A DNA stretch of 64,000 bases, taken from positions 1-64,000 of the forward strand of contig JAUXNG010000045.1 in NCBI GenBank assembly GCA_030682835.1, given 5' to 3'. The DNA comes from Hydrogenophaga sp. (GTDB lineage Bacteria > Pseudomonadota > Gammaproteobacteria > Burkholderiales > Burkholderiaceae_C). Under the pieces are notes generated by a model. The model did no database searches and was not told the DNA's origin. It saw only the letters and a program-made list of their open reading frames with translations. The position numbers and the translations under genes were made by a program. This document shows, one piece after another, positions 14,997 through 24,013 of the stretch (its first letter is position 1; each line of letters begins with the position of its first letter).

Positions 14997-16046
14997 ATGA
15001 AACGCAGTTGGTACAACCTCAAGGCAGCCGCGGGCAACAAGCCTGCCGCGCTGAGCATCTACGACGACATCGGCGCGTGGGGTGTCAGTGCGGCTGCGTT
15101 CATTGCCGACCTGAAGAACCTCAGTGGCCCGCTAAACCTGGAAATCAGCTCGCTCGGCGGCAACGTCATCGAAGGCGTGGCCATCTACAACGCGCTCAAG
15201 CGTTACGGCCAGCAGCCCGGCAACAGCGTCGACATCGTCGTCATGGGCGTGGCTGCCAGCATCGCGTCGGTCATTGTCATGGCTGGCACCACGGTCAAGA
15301 TGCCGGCCAACACCTACCTCATGGTGCACAAGCCTTGGGGTGGCCTCGCCGGCAACGCCGATGAAATGCGCGAGCTGGCCGACCACATGGACCGATTCGA
15401 GAGCTCACTGGTGCTTGCCTACACGGCTCGCACCGGCAAGAGCGAGGACGACATCAAGGCGATGCTCAAGGCCGAGACATGGCTGTCGGCTCAGGAAGCC
15501 GTTGACCAGGGGTTCGCCGACGAAGTGCTGGACGCCATCGACGTGTCCGCCTCGTGCGACGTCGAGCGCCTGCCCGACGACGTGCGCGCCATGTTCAAGC
15601 CCGCCGCCGAGGACACGCCGCCTGCCGACGACCCGCCCGCCGGTGACCAGCCTGTCGAAGACGCAGACGACTCGTCGGTGTCGGCCTTTGCCGCCGAGGC
15701 CACGGCCCTGCTGACGGCAGCCGGTCTCGAAAACCACGCCGCCCGCATCGTGCTGGCCTCGACGACGCTCGACCAGGTGAAGGCTCGTATCGGTGTCGCC
15801 ACCGAGATCCGGGCACTGTGCGCCGTGGCCAAGCACGACGCCGAAGCCGACGCGCTGATCGCCGCCAACAAGTCGGTGGTCGACGCCCGCGCACACCTCA
15901 TCGACATGCTCGCAAAAGACGACGAGACGCGTGAAATCGACTCGCGTCCGAAGAACAGCGACCAGCCGGCACATGGCGCGCAGCCTGCGGCTGTCACCAC
16001 GGCTGATATTTGGGCTGCGCGCCGCAACAAAGGAGTCACTAAATGA
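14997..16046 (+). CDS. ClpP-like prohead protease / scaffold
   Basis: 349 residues. Residues 1-200 form a ClpP/S49-type peptidase: SSLGGNVIEG (strand-turn), GVAASIAS with the likely nucleophile S88, and H111 in MVHKPWGG. The rest is an acidic linker (DDPPAGDQPVEDADD, residues about 205-225) and a helical C-terminal part that probably serves as scaffold, as in lambda C/Nu3. It matures the prohead. It overlaps the decoration-protein start by four bases (ATGA). Confidence 0.9.
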   Translation: MKRSWYNLKAAAGNKPAALSIYDDIGAWGVSAAAFIADLKNLSGPLNLEISSLGGNVIEGVAIYNALKRYGQQPGNSVDIVVMGVAASIASVIVMAGTTVKMPANTYLMVHKPWGGLAGNADEMRELADHMDRFESSLVLAYTARTGKSEDDIKAMLKAETWLSAQEAVDQGFADEVLDAIDVSASCDVERLPDDVRAMFKPAAEDTPPADDPPAGDQPVEDADDSSVSAFAAEATALLTAAGLENHAARIVLASTTLDQVKARIGVATEIRALCAVAKHDAEADALIAANKSVVDARAHLIDMLAKDDETREIDSRPKNSDQPAHGAQPAAVTTADIWAARRNKGVTK

Positions 16047-16390
16047 CCACGCTTCACGAAGGCCGTCACACCGGCGAACACCTGCTGTCCGAGGCCAACG
16101 GCACCCTGAGCCGTGAGTCGGTCACCGTCACCCAGTCCGGTACGGCCCTGCCGCCCGGCCAGGTGCTCGGCAAGATCACGGCGTCGGGCAAGTTCGTGCC
16201 CTACAACAACGCCGCCAGCAACGGCTCCGAGGTGGCTGCCGCCATTCTGTACGCGCCGCTGGAAGCCGCCACCGGCGACACCAAGGCCACCGTGCACGTG
16301 CGCCACTGCGAAGTGGTTGGCGCCATGCTGACCGGCATCGACGCACCGGGCAAGGTTGACCTGGCCGCCCTGGGCATCATCACCCGCTGA
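16043..16390 (+). CDS. Head decoration protein (gpD family)
   Basis: 115 residues, the normal length for lambda gpD relatives. It has the family features: the N-terminal extended arm (EGRHTGEHLLSEANGTLSRE), VTVTQSGTALPPGQVLGKIT, and a C-terminal HVRHCEVVGAMLTGID. It binds the capsid outer surface after expansion and stabilises the head. It is placed between the protease and the major capsid gene, as in lambda. Confidence 0.9.
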   Translation: MTTLHEGRHTGEHLLSEANGTLSRESVTVTQSGTALPPGQVLGKITASGKFVPYNNAASNGSEVAAAILYAPLEAATGDTKATVHVRHCEVVGAMLTGIDAPGKVDLAALGIITR

Positions 16391-16422
16391 GCGGGCATCC
16401 AAGAAACCGCAGGAGAACCGCA

Positions 16423-17418
16423 ATGGCAAGCCTTGACATTTTCAACGACAACGCATTCGGCGTGACCTCGATGATCACCGCGATCAACGAGGCACCTCAC
16501 GTGCCTACCATGCTCGGCGACATGCGCCTGTTCACCGAAGAAGGCATGTCGACCACGTCGGCCTTCATCGAGATGGAGGGCGAGACGCTGAGCCTGGTGC
16601 CTGCCGCCGAGCGCGGCGCCCCCGGCAAGACCGACGACAAGCGCAAGCGCAAGGTCATCCCCTTCAAGGTCGTGCACCTGCCCCAGATGGGCGGCATCAA
16701 CGCCGACGAAGTGCAGGGCGTGCGCGCCTACGGCAGCGAGACCGAAGTGCAGACCGTGCAGGGCATCGTCAACCGTGAACTGGCCGTCAAACGCCAGAAT
16801 CTGGACGTGACGCTGGAGTTCCAGCGCATGGGCGCCGTGAAGGGCATCGTGTACGACGCCGACGGCGCCACCGAACTGCTCGACCTGTATGAAGCATTCG
16901 GCGTCACGCAGCAGACCCTGGACGTGCAGCTCGACGTGGCCGACACCAAGGTGCGCAACAAGATGATCGCCGCCAAGCGGATGATCGAGGCTTACCTGGG
17001 CGGCATCACCAGCTCGGGCTACCTGATCCTGGCATCGGCGGCTTTCCACGACGCGTTCGTGAGCCACCCCGACGTCGAGAAGGCATACGACCGCTGGCAA
17101 GAAGGTGGCTTCCTGCGCTCCGACACCCGCAAGGGCTTCGAGTTCGCCGAGACCACCATCCGCGAGTACCGCGGCAAAGTGGGCTCGCAGGACTTCATTG
17201 CCGACGGCGAAGCCTACATGATCCCGCTGGGCGTGCCCCGCATGTTCATGACCAAGTTCGCCCCGGCTGACTACATGGAAACCGTGAACACCATGGGCCT
17301 GCCGTACTACGCCAAGCAGGAACTGCGCAAGTTCAACAAGGGCGTGGACATCGAGACCCAGTCCAACCCGCTGATGATCAACACGCGTCCCCGCGCTGTG
17401 ATCCGGCTCACGGTCTAA
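16423..17418 (+). CDS. Major capsid protein (gpE family)
   Basis: 331 residues. It matches the lambda gpE family throughout: IFNDNAFGVTSMITAINEAP, TFVEMEGETLSLVPAAERG-like segment, KVIPFKVVHLPQMGGINADE, and a C-terminal QSNPLMINTRPRAVIRLTV end. It builds the icosahedral shell in the HK97 fold. A GGAG ribosome site precedes the ATG. Highly expressed late gene; codon use is strongly GC-biased like its neighbours. Confidence 0.95.
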   Translation: MASLDIFNDNAFGVTSMITAINEAPHVPTMLGDMRLFTEEGMSTTSAFIEMEGETLSLVPAAERGAPGKTDDKRKRKVIPFKVVHLPQMGGINADEVQGVRAYGSETEVQTVQGIVNRELAVKRQNLDVTLEFQRMGAVKGIVYDADGATELLDLYEAFGVTQQTLDVQLDVADTKVRNKMIAAKRMIEAYLGGITSSGYLILASAAFHDAFVSHPDVEKAYDRWQEGGFLRSDTRKGFEFAETTIREYRGKVGSQDFIADGEAYMIPLGVPRMFMTKFAPADYMETVNTMGLPYYAKQELRKFNKGVDIETQSNPLMINTRPRAVIRLTV

Positions 17419-17420
17419 CC

Positions 17421-17744
17421 ATGCACTCGGCGTTCAGCCGATTGAACCGGCGCGTCCTCGCTGTTTTCGGTGAGGACGCGCTGCTGCGTGGCGAGGTCGT
17501 CGACCCGCCGCGGCGCATCGCCGTCAAGCACGGCCTGCAGCTCACCGGCTACGGCAGCGAAGAAGCCATGTACCGCGGCGACCTGGTCGTCGAAAAGGAC
17601 GTGGCCTACGTGCCCAGCGAATACAACCCGGCAGCCGGCGACCGCCTGCAGCACCCGGACGGCGACTACGACCTGGACGTCCGCATCAAGGACAACGGTC
17701 ACATGCAGACGTGGGTGCTGCGCGAGCACTACAACGGGGACTGA
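17421..17744 (+). CDS. Head-tail joining protein (gpFII-like)
   Basis: 107 residues. It starts two bases after the capsid stop. Position and size match lambda FII-type head-tail joining proteins; recognisable are a helical N-terminus (SAFSRLNRRVLAVFGEDALL) followed by a beta-rich body (RGDLVVEKDVAYVPSEYNPA, DYDLDVRIKDNGHMQTWVLR). The call rests mostly on synteny. Confidence 0.65.
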   Translation: MHSAFSRLNRRVLAVFGEDALLRGEVVDPPRRIAVKHGLQLTGYGSEEAMYRGDLVVEKDVAYVPSEYNPAAGDRLQHPDGDYDLDVRIKDNGHMQTWVLREHYNGD

Positions 17745-17746
17745 CC

Positions 17747-18436
17747 ATGGCACGCGCATTCACGGTCGAAGTCGATGTGTCGAAGCTCGACCGACTGGCC
17801 GACCGGCTGGGCGACCTCAGTGGTGAGGCCCTGGGCGAGATGTCGATGCGCGTCGTCAACGAGGTGGTCGACGAGACCTACGACCTGGCGCTGCCGCGCA
17901 TGCTCAGTCGCATCAACCTGACCGAGCCCTACGTGCGCGAGCGCATGACGGTCAACAAGGCCACCAGCCCCGACTTGCCGAAGGCCAGCATCGTGGCGTC
18001 CGGCGACCGCAGGCTCATGACCACGCTGGCGCGCTACGACGGCCAGCAGGCCGTCAAGCCCGTCAACTGGAGCAACGACCGCATCGCCGGCATGGGCAAG
18101 AAGTTCGCCCCATGGCCAGGCTGGACGAAGCGCACCGGCGACGATCGGCGCGGCATCGCGGCCAACATGAAAGGCGCGGGCGCCACCGTGGAGGTCGTGC
18201 GCGGTCGGCGCAAGCCCATCGAAGATGCGTTTTTCATGCCGCTGCGCAACGGCAACGGCATGGGCATTTTTCGCCGCACCGGCAAGGGCGACCGCGACTA
18301 TAAGCACACCTACGGCCCGTCGGTCTACCAGTTGTTCGCCTACACCGCCAAGGCCATCATCAACGACGTGGCCGACAACCTTGAAAACCGCGTCGCCACC
18401 GAGGCGGAACGCTTGCTTGAGAACAAACTGTCATGA
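17747..18436 (+). CDS. Minor tail protein Z-like
   Basis: 229 residues from the ATG at 17747, two bases after the previous stop. Size, position and the pattern LARYDGQQAVKPVNW ... GVSVEVVRGRRKPIEDAFFM-type segment with GNGMGIFRRTG fit the lambda gpZ / prophage minor tail protein Z family, which helps attach tail to head. It overlaps the next gene by four bases. Confidence 0.72.
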   Translation: MARAFTVEVDVSKLDRLADRLGDLSGEALGEMSMRVVNEVVDETYDLALPRMLSRINLTEPYVRERMTVNKATSPDLPKASIVASGDRRLMTTLARYDGQQAVKPVNWSNDRIAGMGKKFAPWPGWTKRTGDDRRGIAANMKGAGATVEVVRGRRKPIEDAFFMPLRNGNGMGIFRRTGKGDRDYKHTYGPSVYQLFAYTAKAIINDVADNLENRVATEAERLLENKLS

Positions 18437-18891
18437 CCCTTCTGCAACGCGCGGCCGACATCGCCGCCGAAATTGACCGTCGCTGCCGCACCATCACCCG
18501 CGACGCCGGTGCCGAGACTGACGTCGGCGTGCGCGTGCTGCGCGGCCGACGCAAGATCGACGACGACAAGGTGCCGTGCGTCGTCATCGTCGAGGGCCTG
18601 GACGCGCCCGTCATGGGTGACAGCAAGCGCAGCGCCACGGCCAAGGTGCGCCAGGGCTACGTGCTGGTCGGCTACGACAAGTGCGACCCCGACCACCCCA
18701 ACGACAAGGCCCACGCCGTCATCCGTGACTTCAAGCGCGCCATCTTTGGTGACGGCACCACGCTGGGTGAGCGGGTTATGTCGGTCACGTACAAGGGGCG
18801 CGACATAGGCCCGCGCGGCGACGGCGTGAGCATCGTGTCGGCCACCGTCGAGTTCGAGGTCGAATTCAGCGAGCGCCTGGACCAGCCCTGA
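18433..18891 (+). CDS. Tail terminator-like protein (gpU position)
   Basis: 152 residues, not firmly assigned by sequence. It holds alternating strands (VRVLRGRRKIDDDKVPCVVI, QGYVLVGYDKCDPDHPNDKA) and an end VSIVSATVEFEVEFSERLD typical of tail terminator or minor tail U-like proteins. It lies between gpZ-like and tail tube genes, exactly where gpU is expected. ATGA overlap with the gene before. Confidence 0.6.
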   Translation: MTLLQRAADIAAEIDRRCRTITRDAGAETDVGVRVLRGRRKIDDDKVPCVVIVEGLDAPVMGDSKRSATAKVRQGYVLVGYDKCDPDHPNDKAHAVIRDFKRAIFGDGTTLGERVMSVTYKGRDIGPRGDGVSIVSATVEFEVEFSERLDQP

Positions 18892-18932
18892 CGAAATACA
18901 GCCGCTAAACGCGGCGGACGATTTTAGCGACC

Positions 18933-18981
18933 ATTCTCCAATGTAAACGTCGAATTTTGCGACACGAACACACTGGAGAAT
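18933..18981 (+). promoter_or_regulatory. Hairpin that could hide the tail-tube ribosome site
   Basis: ATTCTCCAATGT (18933-18944) and ACACTGGAGAAT (18970-18981) pair at 11 of 12 positions around a 25-base loop. The right arm contains GGAG (18975-18978), the ribosome site of the tail tube ATG at 18986. In RNA this hairpin would block initiation, which suggests translational control of the tail tube protein. Confidence 0.5.
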
Positions 18982-18985
18982 CAAT

Positions 18986-19750
18986 ATGTCTGCTCGCGGT
19001 TTTATCGGTGCCGGTGACTTGTACGTCTCGCGCTTCAACCCTGCCACCAACTCGTTCCTGCCATTCGTTGGCCCCATCGAGACCACCAAGTTCGAGATCA
19101 CGCCCAAGACCGAACTCAAGGAAATGGTCAGCAAGAGCCGCGACGGCTACGGCCAGGTGGTTGAAACCGTGGCGCTGGCCCAGCCCTTCGAGTTTGCCGT
19201 CGACTTCGCCGAAGTGTCGGGCGACACCCTCGTCACGGCCTTCCTCGGCACGAAGACGGCCATCAACGTGGCCGGCGGCGCGTTCGCCGACCTGCCCGTC
19301 ACCGCAGCCGTGGGCGCCTGGGCCGACATCGGTCGCATGAACGTCGTTCCTGCCGGCCTGGCCGTGCGCAACGAAGCTGGGACCACGACCTACGCGCTGG
19401 GCACCGACTACGAGATCAACTACCGCCTGGGCACCATCCGCGCACTGGCCGGCGGCGCCATCACCAACGGACAGGTGCTCGAAGTCAGCGGCACCAGCGC
19501 AGCCTTCACCGGCACGCAGATCGAAGGCGGCACGCAGGCTCAGATTCGCGCCAAGTTCCGTTTCGACGGCAAGAACCAGGTGGACGGCCTGCCGGTCATT
19601 GTGGACGTCTACGAGGCCGTGATCGCCGCCGACTCGGCGTTCGACTTCCTGGCCGACGACTTCGCCGCCGTGAGCCTGCCCGGCAAGCTCAAGACGCCGG
19701 CCGGCATGAGCGCGCCGTTCGTTGTCAAGATGCTTGACAACGCCATCTGA
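18986..19750 (+). CDS. Major tail tube protein
   Basis: 254 residues. N-terminal SARGFIGAGDLYVSRFNPAT and FEITPKTELKEMVSKSRDGY, with a beta-rich body (ALAQPFEFAVDFAEVSGDTL, ADSAFDFLADDF), match the phage tail tube family found between gpU-like and tape measure genes. The middle (residues about 105-165) looks like an inserted beta domain. GGAG is eight bases before the ATG but lies within a predicted hairpin. A terminator follows the gene. Confidence 0.82.
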   Translation: MSARGFIGAGDLYVSRFNPATNSFLPFVGPIETTKFEITPKTELKEMVSKSRDGYGQVVETVALAQPFEFAVDFAEVSGDTLVTAFLGTKTAINVAGGAFADLPVTAAVGAWADIGRMNVVPAGLAVRNEAGTTTYALGTDYEINYRLGTIRALAGGAITNGQVLEVSGTSAAFTGTQIEGGTQAQIRAKFRFDGKNQVDGLPVIVDVYEAVIAADSAFDFLADDFAAVSLPGKLKTPAGMSAPFVVKMLDNAI

Positions 19751-19760
19751 TCGACGACAG

Positions 19761-19812
19761 GCGAGACGTCTCGCTGGGTGATGACAAGCGGGGTCTCGTA
19801 CCCCGCTTTTTT
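19761..19812 (+). terminator. Terminator between tail tube and tape measure genes
   Basis: AAGCGGGG (19786-19793) and CCCCGCTT (19801-19808) pair around a 7-base loop and are followed by a T run to 19812. A 14-bp perfect palindrome (GCGAGACGTCTCGC, 19761-19774) sits just upstream. Partial termination here would make much more tail tube than tape measure, which fits the need. Confidence 0.8.
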
Positions 19813-19826
19813 ATTGAGGCTCGTAG

Positions 19827-22800
19827 ATGGCGACGCAAAACACACGTGACGTAGACCTAACCCTATCGGTGACCACGCTCGGCACCGAGAGCGTCAAGAA
19901 CCTGCAGGGCGAGATCAACGCCCTGGCCAAAGAGGGCGGCGCCGCTGCGCCCGCGTTCAAGGCCCTAGGCGACGAGATCGCGCAACTCGGCCAGCAGGCC
20001 GAACTGGTCACCGCGGCACGCACGCTCACCAGTGAGATCGAGGGCCTGTCCAAAGCACAGACCGACGCCGCGCAGAAGACCCGCGACCTGCGCGCCCAGC
20101 TCGCCCCGCTGTCGGCGGCCACCAGTGAACTCGCCGGCAAGGAACGCGATGCCAAGCAGGCACTGATCGACGGCCAGCGTGCCCTGTTCGACAAGAAGCA
20201 GGCACTGGCGTCGCTGAAAAACGAGACGTCGGCGGCCGACAAGGAATCCAGCAAATACACCAAGCAGGTGCGTGATCTCAACACCGAGATCATCGCCGGC
20301 AAGACGGCCGTCCGTAACCTGGCCGACGAGCACCGCCAAGCCAAGGCCGCCACCAAGGAGGCCAGCGACGCGGAAGGCAAGTTCGCCTCGAAGGTGACCG
20401 AGTCTGCGACCCAGCTCAAAGGCATCGAGAAGGCGCTGGCGTCGCGCAACGACTCACTGAACAAGACCAAGCAGGCGCTCAAAGACAGCGGCCTGGCCAC
20501 CGACAACGTGGCCGAGGCCGAGGGTCGCCTGCTCAAAGCCTACACCGGCACCGTGGCCGCCATGGACCGCGTGCGGATCGAGCGCGACCGCGCCGCCGAC
20601 GCTGCGAAGCGCGCGGCTGCCGAAGAAGACCGCCTGGCCATCATCCAGATGAACCGCATGCGCGAGTTGCAGGCGGCGGCCAAGGCCGAAGCCGACGGCA
20701 TCGTGCGCGACTATGCACGCATGGAGCAGGCGGCCCGCGAGAGCGCGCAGGCGTCCAAGGAAGCCGCGAAGACGCTCAACGACGCCTTCAGCACGGTCGG
20801 CGTGAAGTCGGTCAAGGACTTGCAGGCCGAGATCGAGCGCGTGCGCACCGCGCTCAACACCATCAAGACCACCGGCACGCTGGTCGGTGGCGAACTCGAT
20901 GCGGCGTTCCGTTCCGGCACGGCCCGCATCAATGAACTGGAGCGCGAGATCCGCGCGGCGACCGGGCAGACCACGCTGATGGACCGCGCGGCCGTGGGGT
21001 TGAAGTCCACGTTCGGCCAGTTCGCGGCCGGCTTCACGGCGGTCGAAGTCGTGCAGCGACTGGGTCGGTCGTTCATCGACGCCAACGTCGGCCTGGAGCG
21101 CCTGCGCCTGGGTCTGAAGACCATCTACAAGGACAGCAACCTCGCCGCCACGCAGATCGACTTCCTGCGCAAGTCGGCCAACGCCGCCGGTATCGGCTTC
21201 GGCGCCATCACCGACTCGTTCGTCAAGTTCGTGGCCAGCACGCAGTCGGCGAACATCTCCATGGAGGTCACGAACGACCTGTTCGCGTCTGTCACGCGCG
21301 CCGCCGGCACCCTTGGCCTGAGCGGCGACAAGGTCACGCACATCCTCGACGCACTTTCGCAGATGGCCGGCAAGGGCGTGGTCTCGATGGAAGAATTGCG
21401 TCAGCAATTGGGGGACAGCCTGCCAGGCGCGCTGAGCCTGACGGCCAAGGGTCTCGGCCTGACCGACACCGAGCTGATCAAGCTCGTCGAGAGCGGTGGC
21501 CTGCTGGCGCGCGACCTGTTCCCGGCGCTCACGCAGTCGCTCAAGCAGCTCGGCGCCGAGGTGTTCACGGTGCAGTCCACATGGGAGCGCCTGAAGAACG
21601 TCATGACGCAGGTGTTCAGCGACGCAGGCGACACCGGCGTGTGGGAAGGTTTGAAGTACGTGCTCGCCACTGTCGGCGTCACCGTTAACGCCCTGGCCAA
21701 CGGCTTCGGCTTCCTGTTCGACGGCGTCGTCACGGGTTCGCGCCAGATGGTCGCCGCGCTGACGCTCAACTTCTCCGAGGTCGACCGGCTCGGCCAGGCG
21801 TTCATCGAGCGGCAGACCGAACAGGGCCGCAAGCTGCGCGAGAACGCAGCCCTGCTGTACGGGCTGAGCGAGGCGCAGGGCGTGGCGAACGCCGCCACCG
21901 CAGCGGCCGTGCCAGCGGCAGCCGCTGCCGCCAACGCACAGGCGGGCGTCGCCACCGCTGCCGCCAGCAGTGCTGCGGCCCTCACCAGCGTCGCAGGGGC
22001 CGCCACTCAGGCCGCAGCAGGGCAGGTGGCTGCGGGGCAGGCTGCGACGGCGGCAGGGCAGGCGGTGCAGGCTGCAACGGGCACTTGGGAACAGCTCAAC
22101 ATCGCCTACAAGGACAACCAGAAAAGCGCGGCGCAGAGCATCCTCAACGCCGAGCGCCTGGCCCGTGCCAAAGAGATCGAGGGGCAGACCATGGTCACCC
22201 TGGCGCAGATCACCGGCAACGAGAGCAAGTTGCTCGACGCCAACGCAGCCGCCAAACGCGGACAACTGGCCGCCATGGCGGAAGTCGAGCGTCAGCGCGC
22301 CTTGGAAATCTCGCAAATGGAGTCGACCATTGCAGGTCTTGAACGCGAGGCCAAGGCACTCGGCGACCCTGACCGCTCCCGCGCCAAAGCCATACAGGCA
22401 ATTCGGGACAACGTCGTCGCACGGCAGGCCGAGTCTGAAAAGACCAAGCAGACCGTGAAAGACCTGGAAATGGAGGTGCTGGCGCGCGAGATCGCCGTGA
22501 AGACCAACCGGGACAACTCAGCGTCTCTCGACAAGCTGCGCGACGCCTTCAACAAGGCGCGAGAGGCCGAGCAGTGGGCCGCAGAGTCTGCGCGCCTGGG
22601 CCTGATCCCGCGCGAAGCTGCCAAGAAAGCTGCCGACAACGCAGCCGCGGCCGAGGCGATGTACCGCGACGCACTGAACGACAGCGCCGCGGCGTCGCAG
22701 CGCGCCACGCAGGCGACCCGCGACCGCGCCACCGTGGCTGCCGCCGGCCTGCAGGTCGACATGGCACGGTCGCGCGCCAGCGAGGCCCTGGCCCGCGCCA

Positions 22801-23615
22801 TGGGCAACGAAACGGCGGTCACGATCGAGCAGGTCGCGCAGAAGCGCATCGAAATCCAGACCGTGCGCGCCGCCATCGAAGCCAAGAAGGCCGAGGCCGC
22901 CGAGATCATTCGACTGGCCGAGCTGCAACGCGCCAACCTCGACCTGGCCGACCCGCAGTACGCCGCGAAGAAGGCCGAAATCGACAGCCGAATCGCCAAC
23001 GCCCGCGCCATGCAACTGGAGGCCGGCGCCATGGGCGAGTCGATCAAGCTGCTCGAACTTGAAATCCAAACCCTGCAACGCAACACGCAGGAACGTGAGC
23101 GCAACAACGCCAGCAAAGGCGGGTCGGCACCCGGCACCACGCCGTCGTCCAAGTACGCGAAGCCCAAGGGCGGCAGCGTCACCGGCAACACGCGCGAGGA
23201 ACGCCTGGCCGGGCAGAACGCCGTCGACAACACGCTCATGTTCGCACTGCGGGACAAGCTCAACGCCGGCACGCTGAGTGCTGCCGACGCCGACCAGATC
23301 CGCGCCGTGATCGCCGCCCTCGACCAGAACGAGCAAGTCAACCGCGACCTGGACCGCATGAACCCCGGCGCGTTCTCGCTCACCGGCGCCGCCGATCGAA
23401 ACGAGTGGCGCAACGTGCGCGCGAGGCTCGACCAGGCCCTGAGCGAAATGCGCGGCGGGTCAACCGGCGGGGGCGGTGCCATTGGCCAGCCGCGCACGGT
23501 CAACGTGAACATCGGCGGCAGCAAGTCGACCGTCACAACGGCGTCCGACGCCGACGCCGACGCGCTTGTCGCCATGCTGAAAAGCCTTGAATCCGCATCC
23601 ACGAGGACGTTCTGA
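19827..23615 (+). CDS. Tail length tape measure protein
   Basis: 1262 residues. Residues about 1-380 are long charged coiled coil (for example LAKEGGAAAPAFKALGDEIA onward). Residues about 400-600 are the tape measure N-domain (VEVVQRLGRSFIDANVGLER, FLRKSANAAGIGFGAITDSF, QMAGKGVVSMEELRQQLGDS). One or two hydrophobic segments lie near 620-660, then an Ala-rich linker (residues about 685-750) and more coiled coil to a Gly/Ser end. It sets tail length and is ejected with DNA. TTGAGG precedes the ATG. No tail-assembly chaperone gene lies before it. Confidence 0.93.
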   Translation: MATQNTRDVDLTLSVTTLGTESVKNLQGEINALAKEGGAAAPAFKALGDEIAQLGQQAELVTAARTLTSEIEGLSKAQTDAAQKTRDLRAQLAPLSAATSELAGKERDAKQALIDGQRALFDKKQALASLKNETSAADKESSKYTKQVRDLNTEIIAGKTAVRNLADEHRQAKAATKEASDAEGKFASKVTESATQLKGIEKALASRNDSLNKTKQALKDSGLATDNVAEAEGRLLKAYTGTVAAMDRVRIERDRAADAAKRAAAEEDRLAIIQMNRMRELQAAAKAEADGIVRDYARMEQAARESAQASKEAAKTLNDAFSTVGVKSVKDLQAEIERVRTALNTIKTTGTLVGGELDAAFRSGTARINELEREIRAATGQTTLMDRAAVGLKSTFGQFAAGFTAVEVVQRLGRSFIDANVGLERLRLGLKTIYKDSNLAATQIDFLRKSANAAGIGFGAITDSFVKFVASTQSANISMEVTNDLFASVTRAAGTLGLSGDKVTHILDALSQMAGKGVVSMEELRQQLGDSLPGALSLTAKGLGLTDTELIKLVESGGLLARDLFPALTQSLKQLGAEVFTVQSTWERLKNVMTQVFSDAGDTGVWEGLKYVLATVGVTVNALANGFGFLFDGVVTGSRQMVAALTLNFSEVDRLGQAFIERQTEQGRKLRENAALLYGLSEAQGVANAATAAAVPAAAAAANAQAGVATAAASSAAALTSVAGAATQAAAGQVAAGQAATAAGQAVQAATGTWEQLNIAYKDNQKSAAQSILNAERLARAKEIEGQTMVTLAQITGNESKLLDANAAAKRGQLAAMAEVERQRALEISQMESTIAGLEREAKALGDPDRSRAKAIQAIRDNVVARQAESEKTKQTVKDLEMEVLAREIAVKTNRDNSASLDKLRDAFNKAREAEQWAAESARLGLIPREAAKKAADNAAAAEAMYRDALNDSAAASQRATQATRDRATVAAAGLQVDMARSRASEALARAMGNETAVTIEQVAQKRIEIQTVRAAIEAKKAEAAEIIRLAELQRANLDLADPQYAAKKAEIDSRIANARAMQLEAGAMGESIKLLELEIQTLQRNTQERERNNASKGGSAPGTTPSSKYAKPKGGSVTGNTREERLAGQNAVDNTLMFALRDKLNAGTLSAADADQIRAVIAALDQNEQVNRDLDRMNPGAFSLTGAADRNEWRNVRARLDQALSEMRGGSTGGGGAIGQPRTVNVNIGGSKSTVTTASDADADALVAMLKSLESASTRTF

Positions 23616-24013
23616 TGACCATCTCCCTGACCGACGGCACCACCGCCGTCACGCTGCCCGCCGACCTGCTGTGGTCCGACGAGTTCAAAGGCCCGCAGGT
23701 CGGGCAGACGGCCTCGCGATCCGTCATGGGCGCCCTGATCGTGCAGGCCCGCGCCATGACGGCGGGCCGCCCGATCACGCTGCAACCCGAGGACGAAAAC
23801 AGCGCCTGGATGCGCCGATCCACCGTGGAGCAATTGCGAAATCTGGCCGCTATACCCGGTGCTCAGTTGACTCTGACAATGCGAGGGCAGACCTACAGCG
23901 TGATGTTCCGGCATCACGACGGCGCCGCCCTTGAAGCCGACCCCGTCGCCCATTACAGCGACGCCGGGGCCGACGACTTCTACCTTGTGACCCTCAAGTT
24001 CATGACCGTCTGA
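23615..24013 (+). CDS. Phage tail protein, unassigned
   Basis: 132 residues. It looks all-beta (SLTDGTTAVTLPADLLWSDE, GALIVQARAMTAGRPITLQP, GQTYSVMFRHHDGAALEADP) and resembles small distal tail proteins that follow the tape measure gene, but I cannot name the family. Its ATG overlaps the tape measure stop by one base and its stop shares a base with the next start. Confidence 0.55.
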   Translation: MTISLTDGTTAVTLPADLLWSDEFKGPQVGQTASRSVMGALIVQARAMTAGRPITLQPEDENSAWMRRSTVEQLRNLAAIPGAQLTLTMRGQTYSVMFRHHDGAALEADPVAHYSDAGADDFYLVTLKFMTV

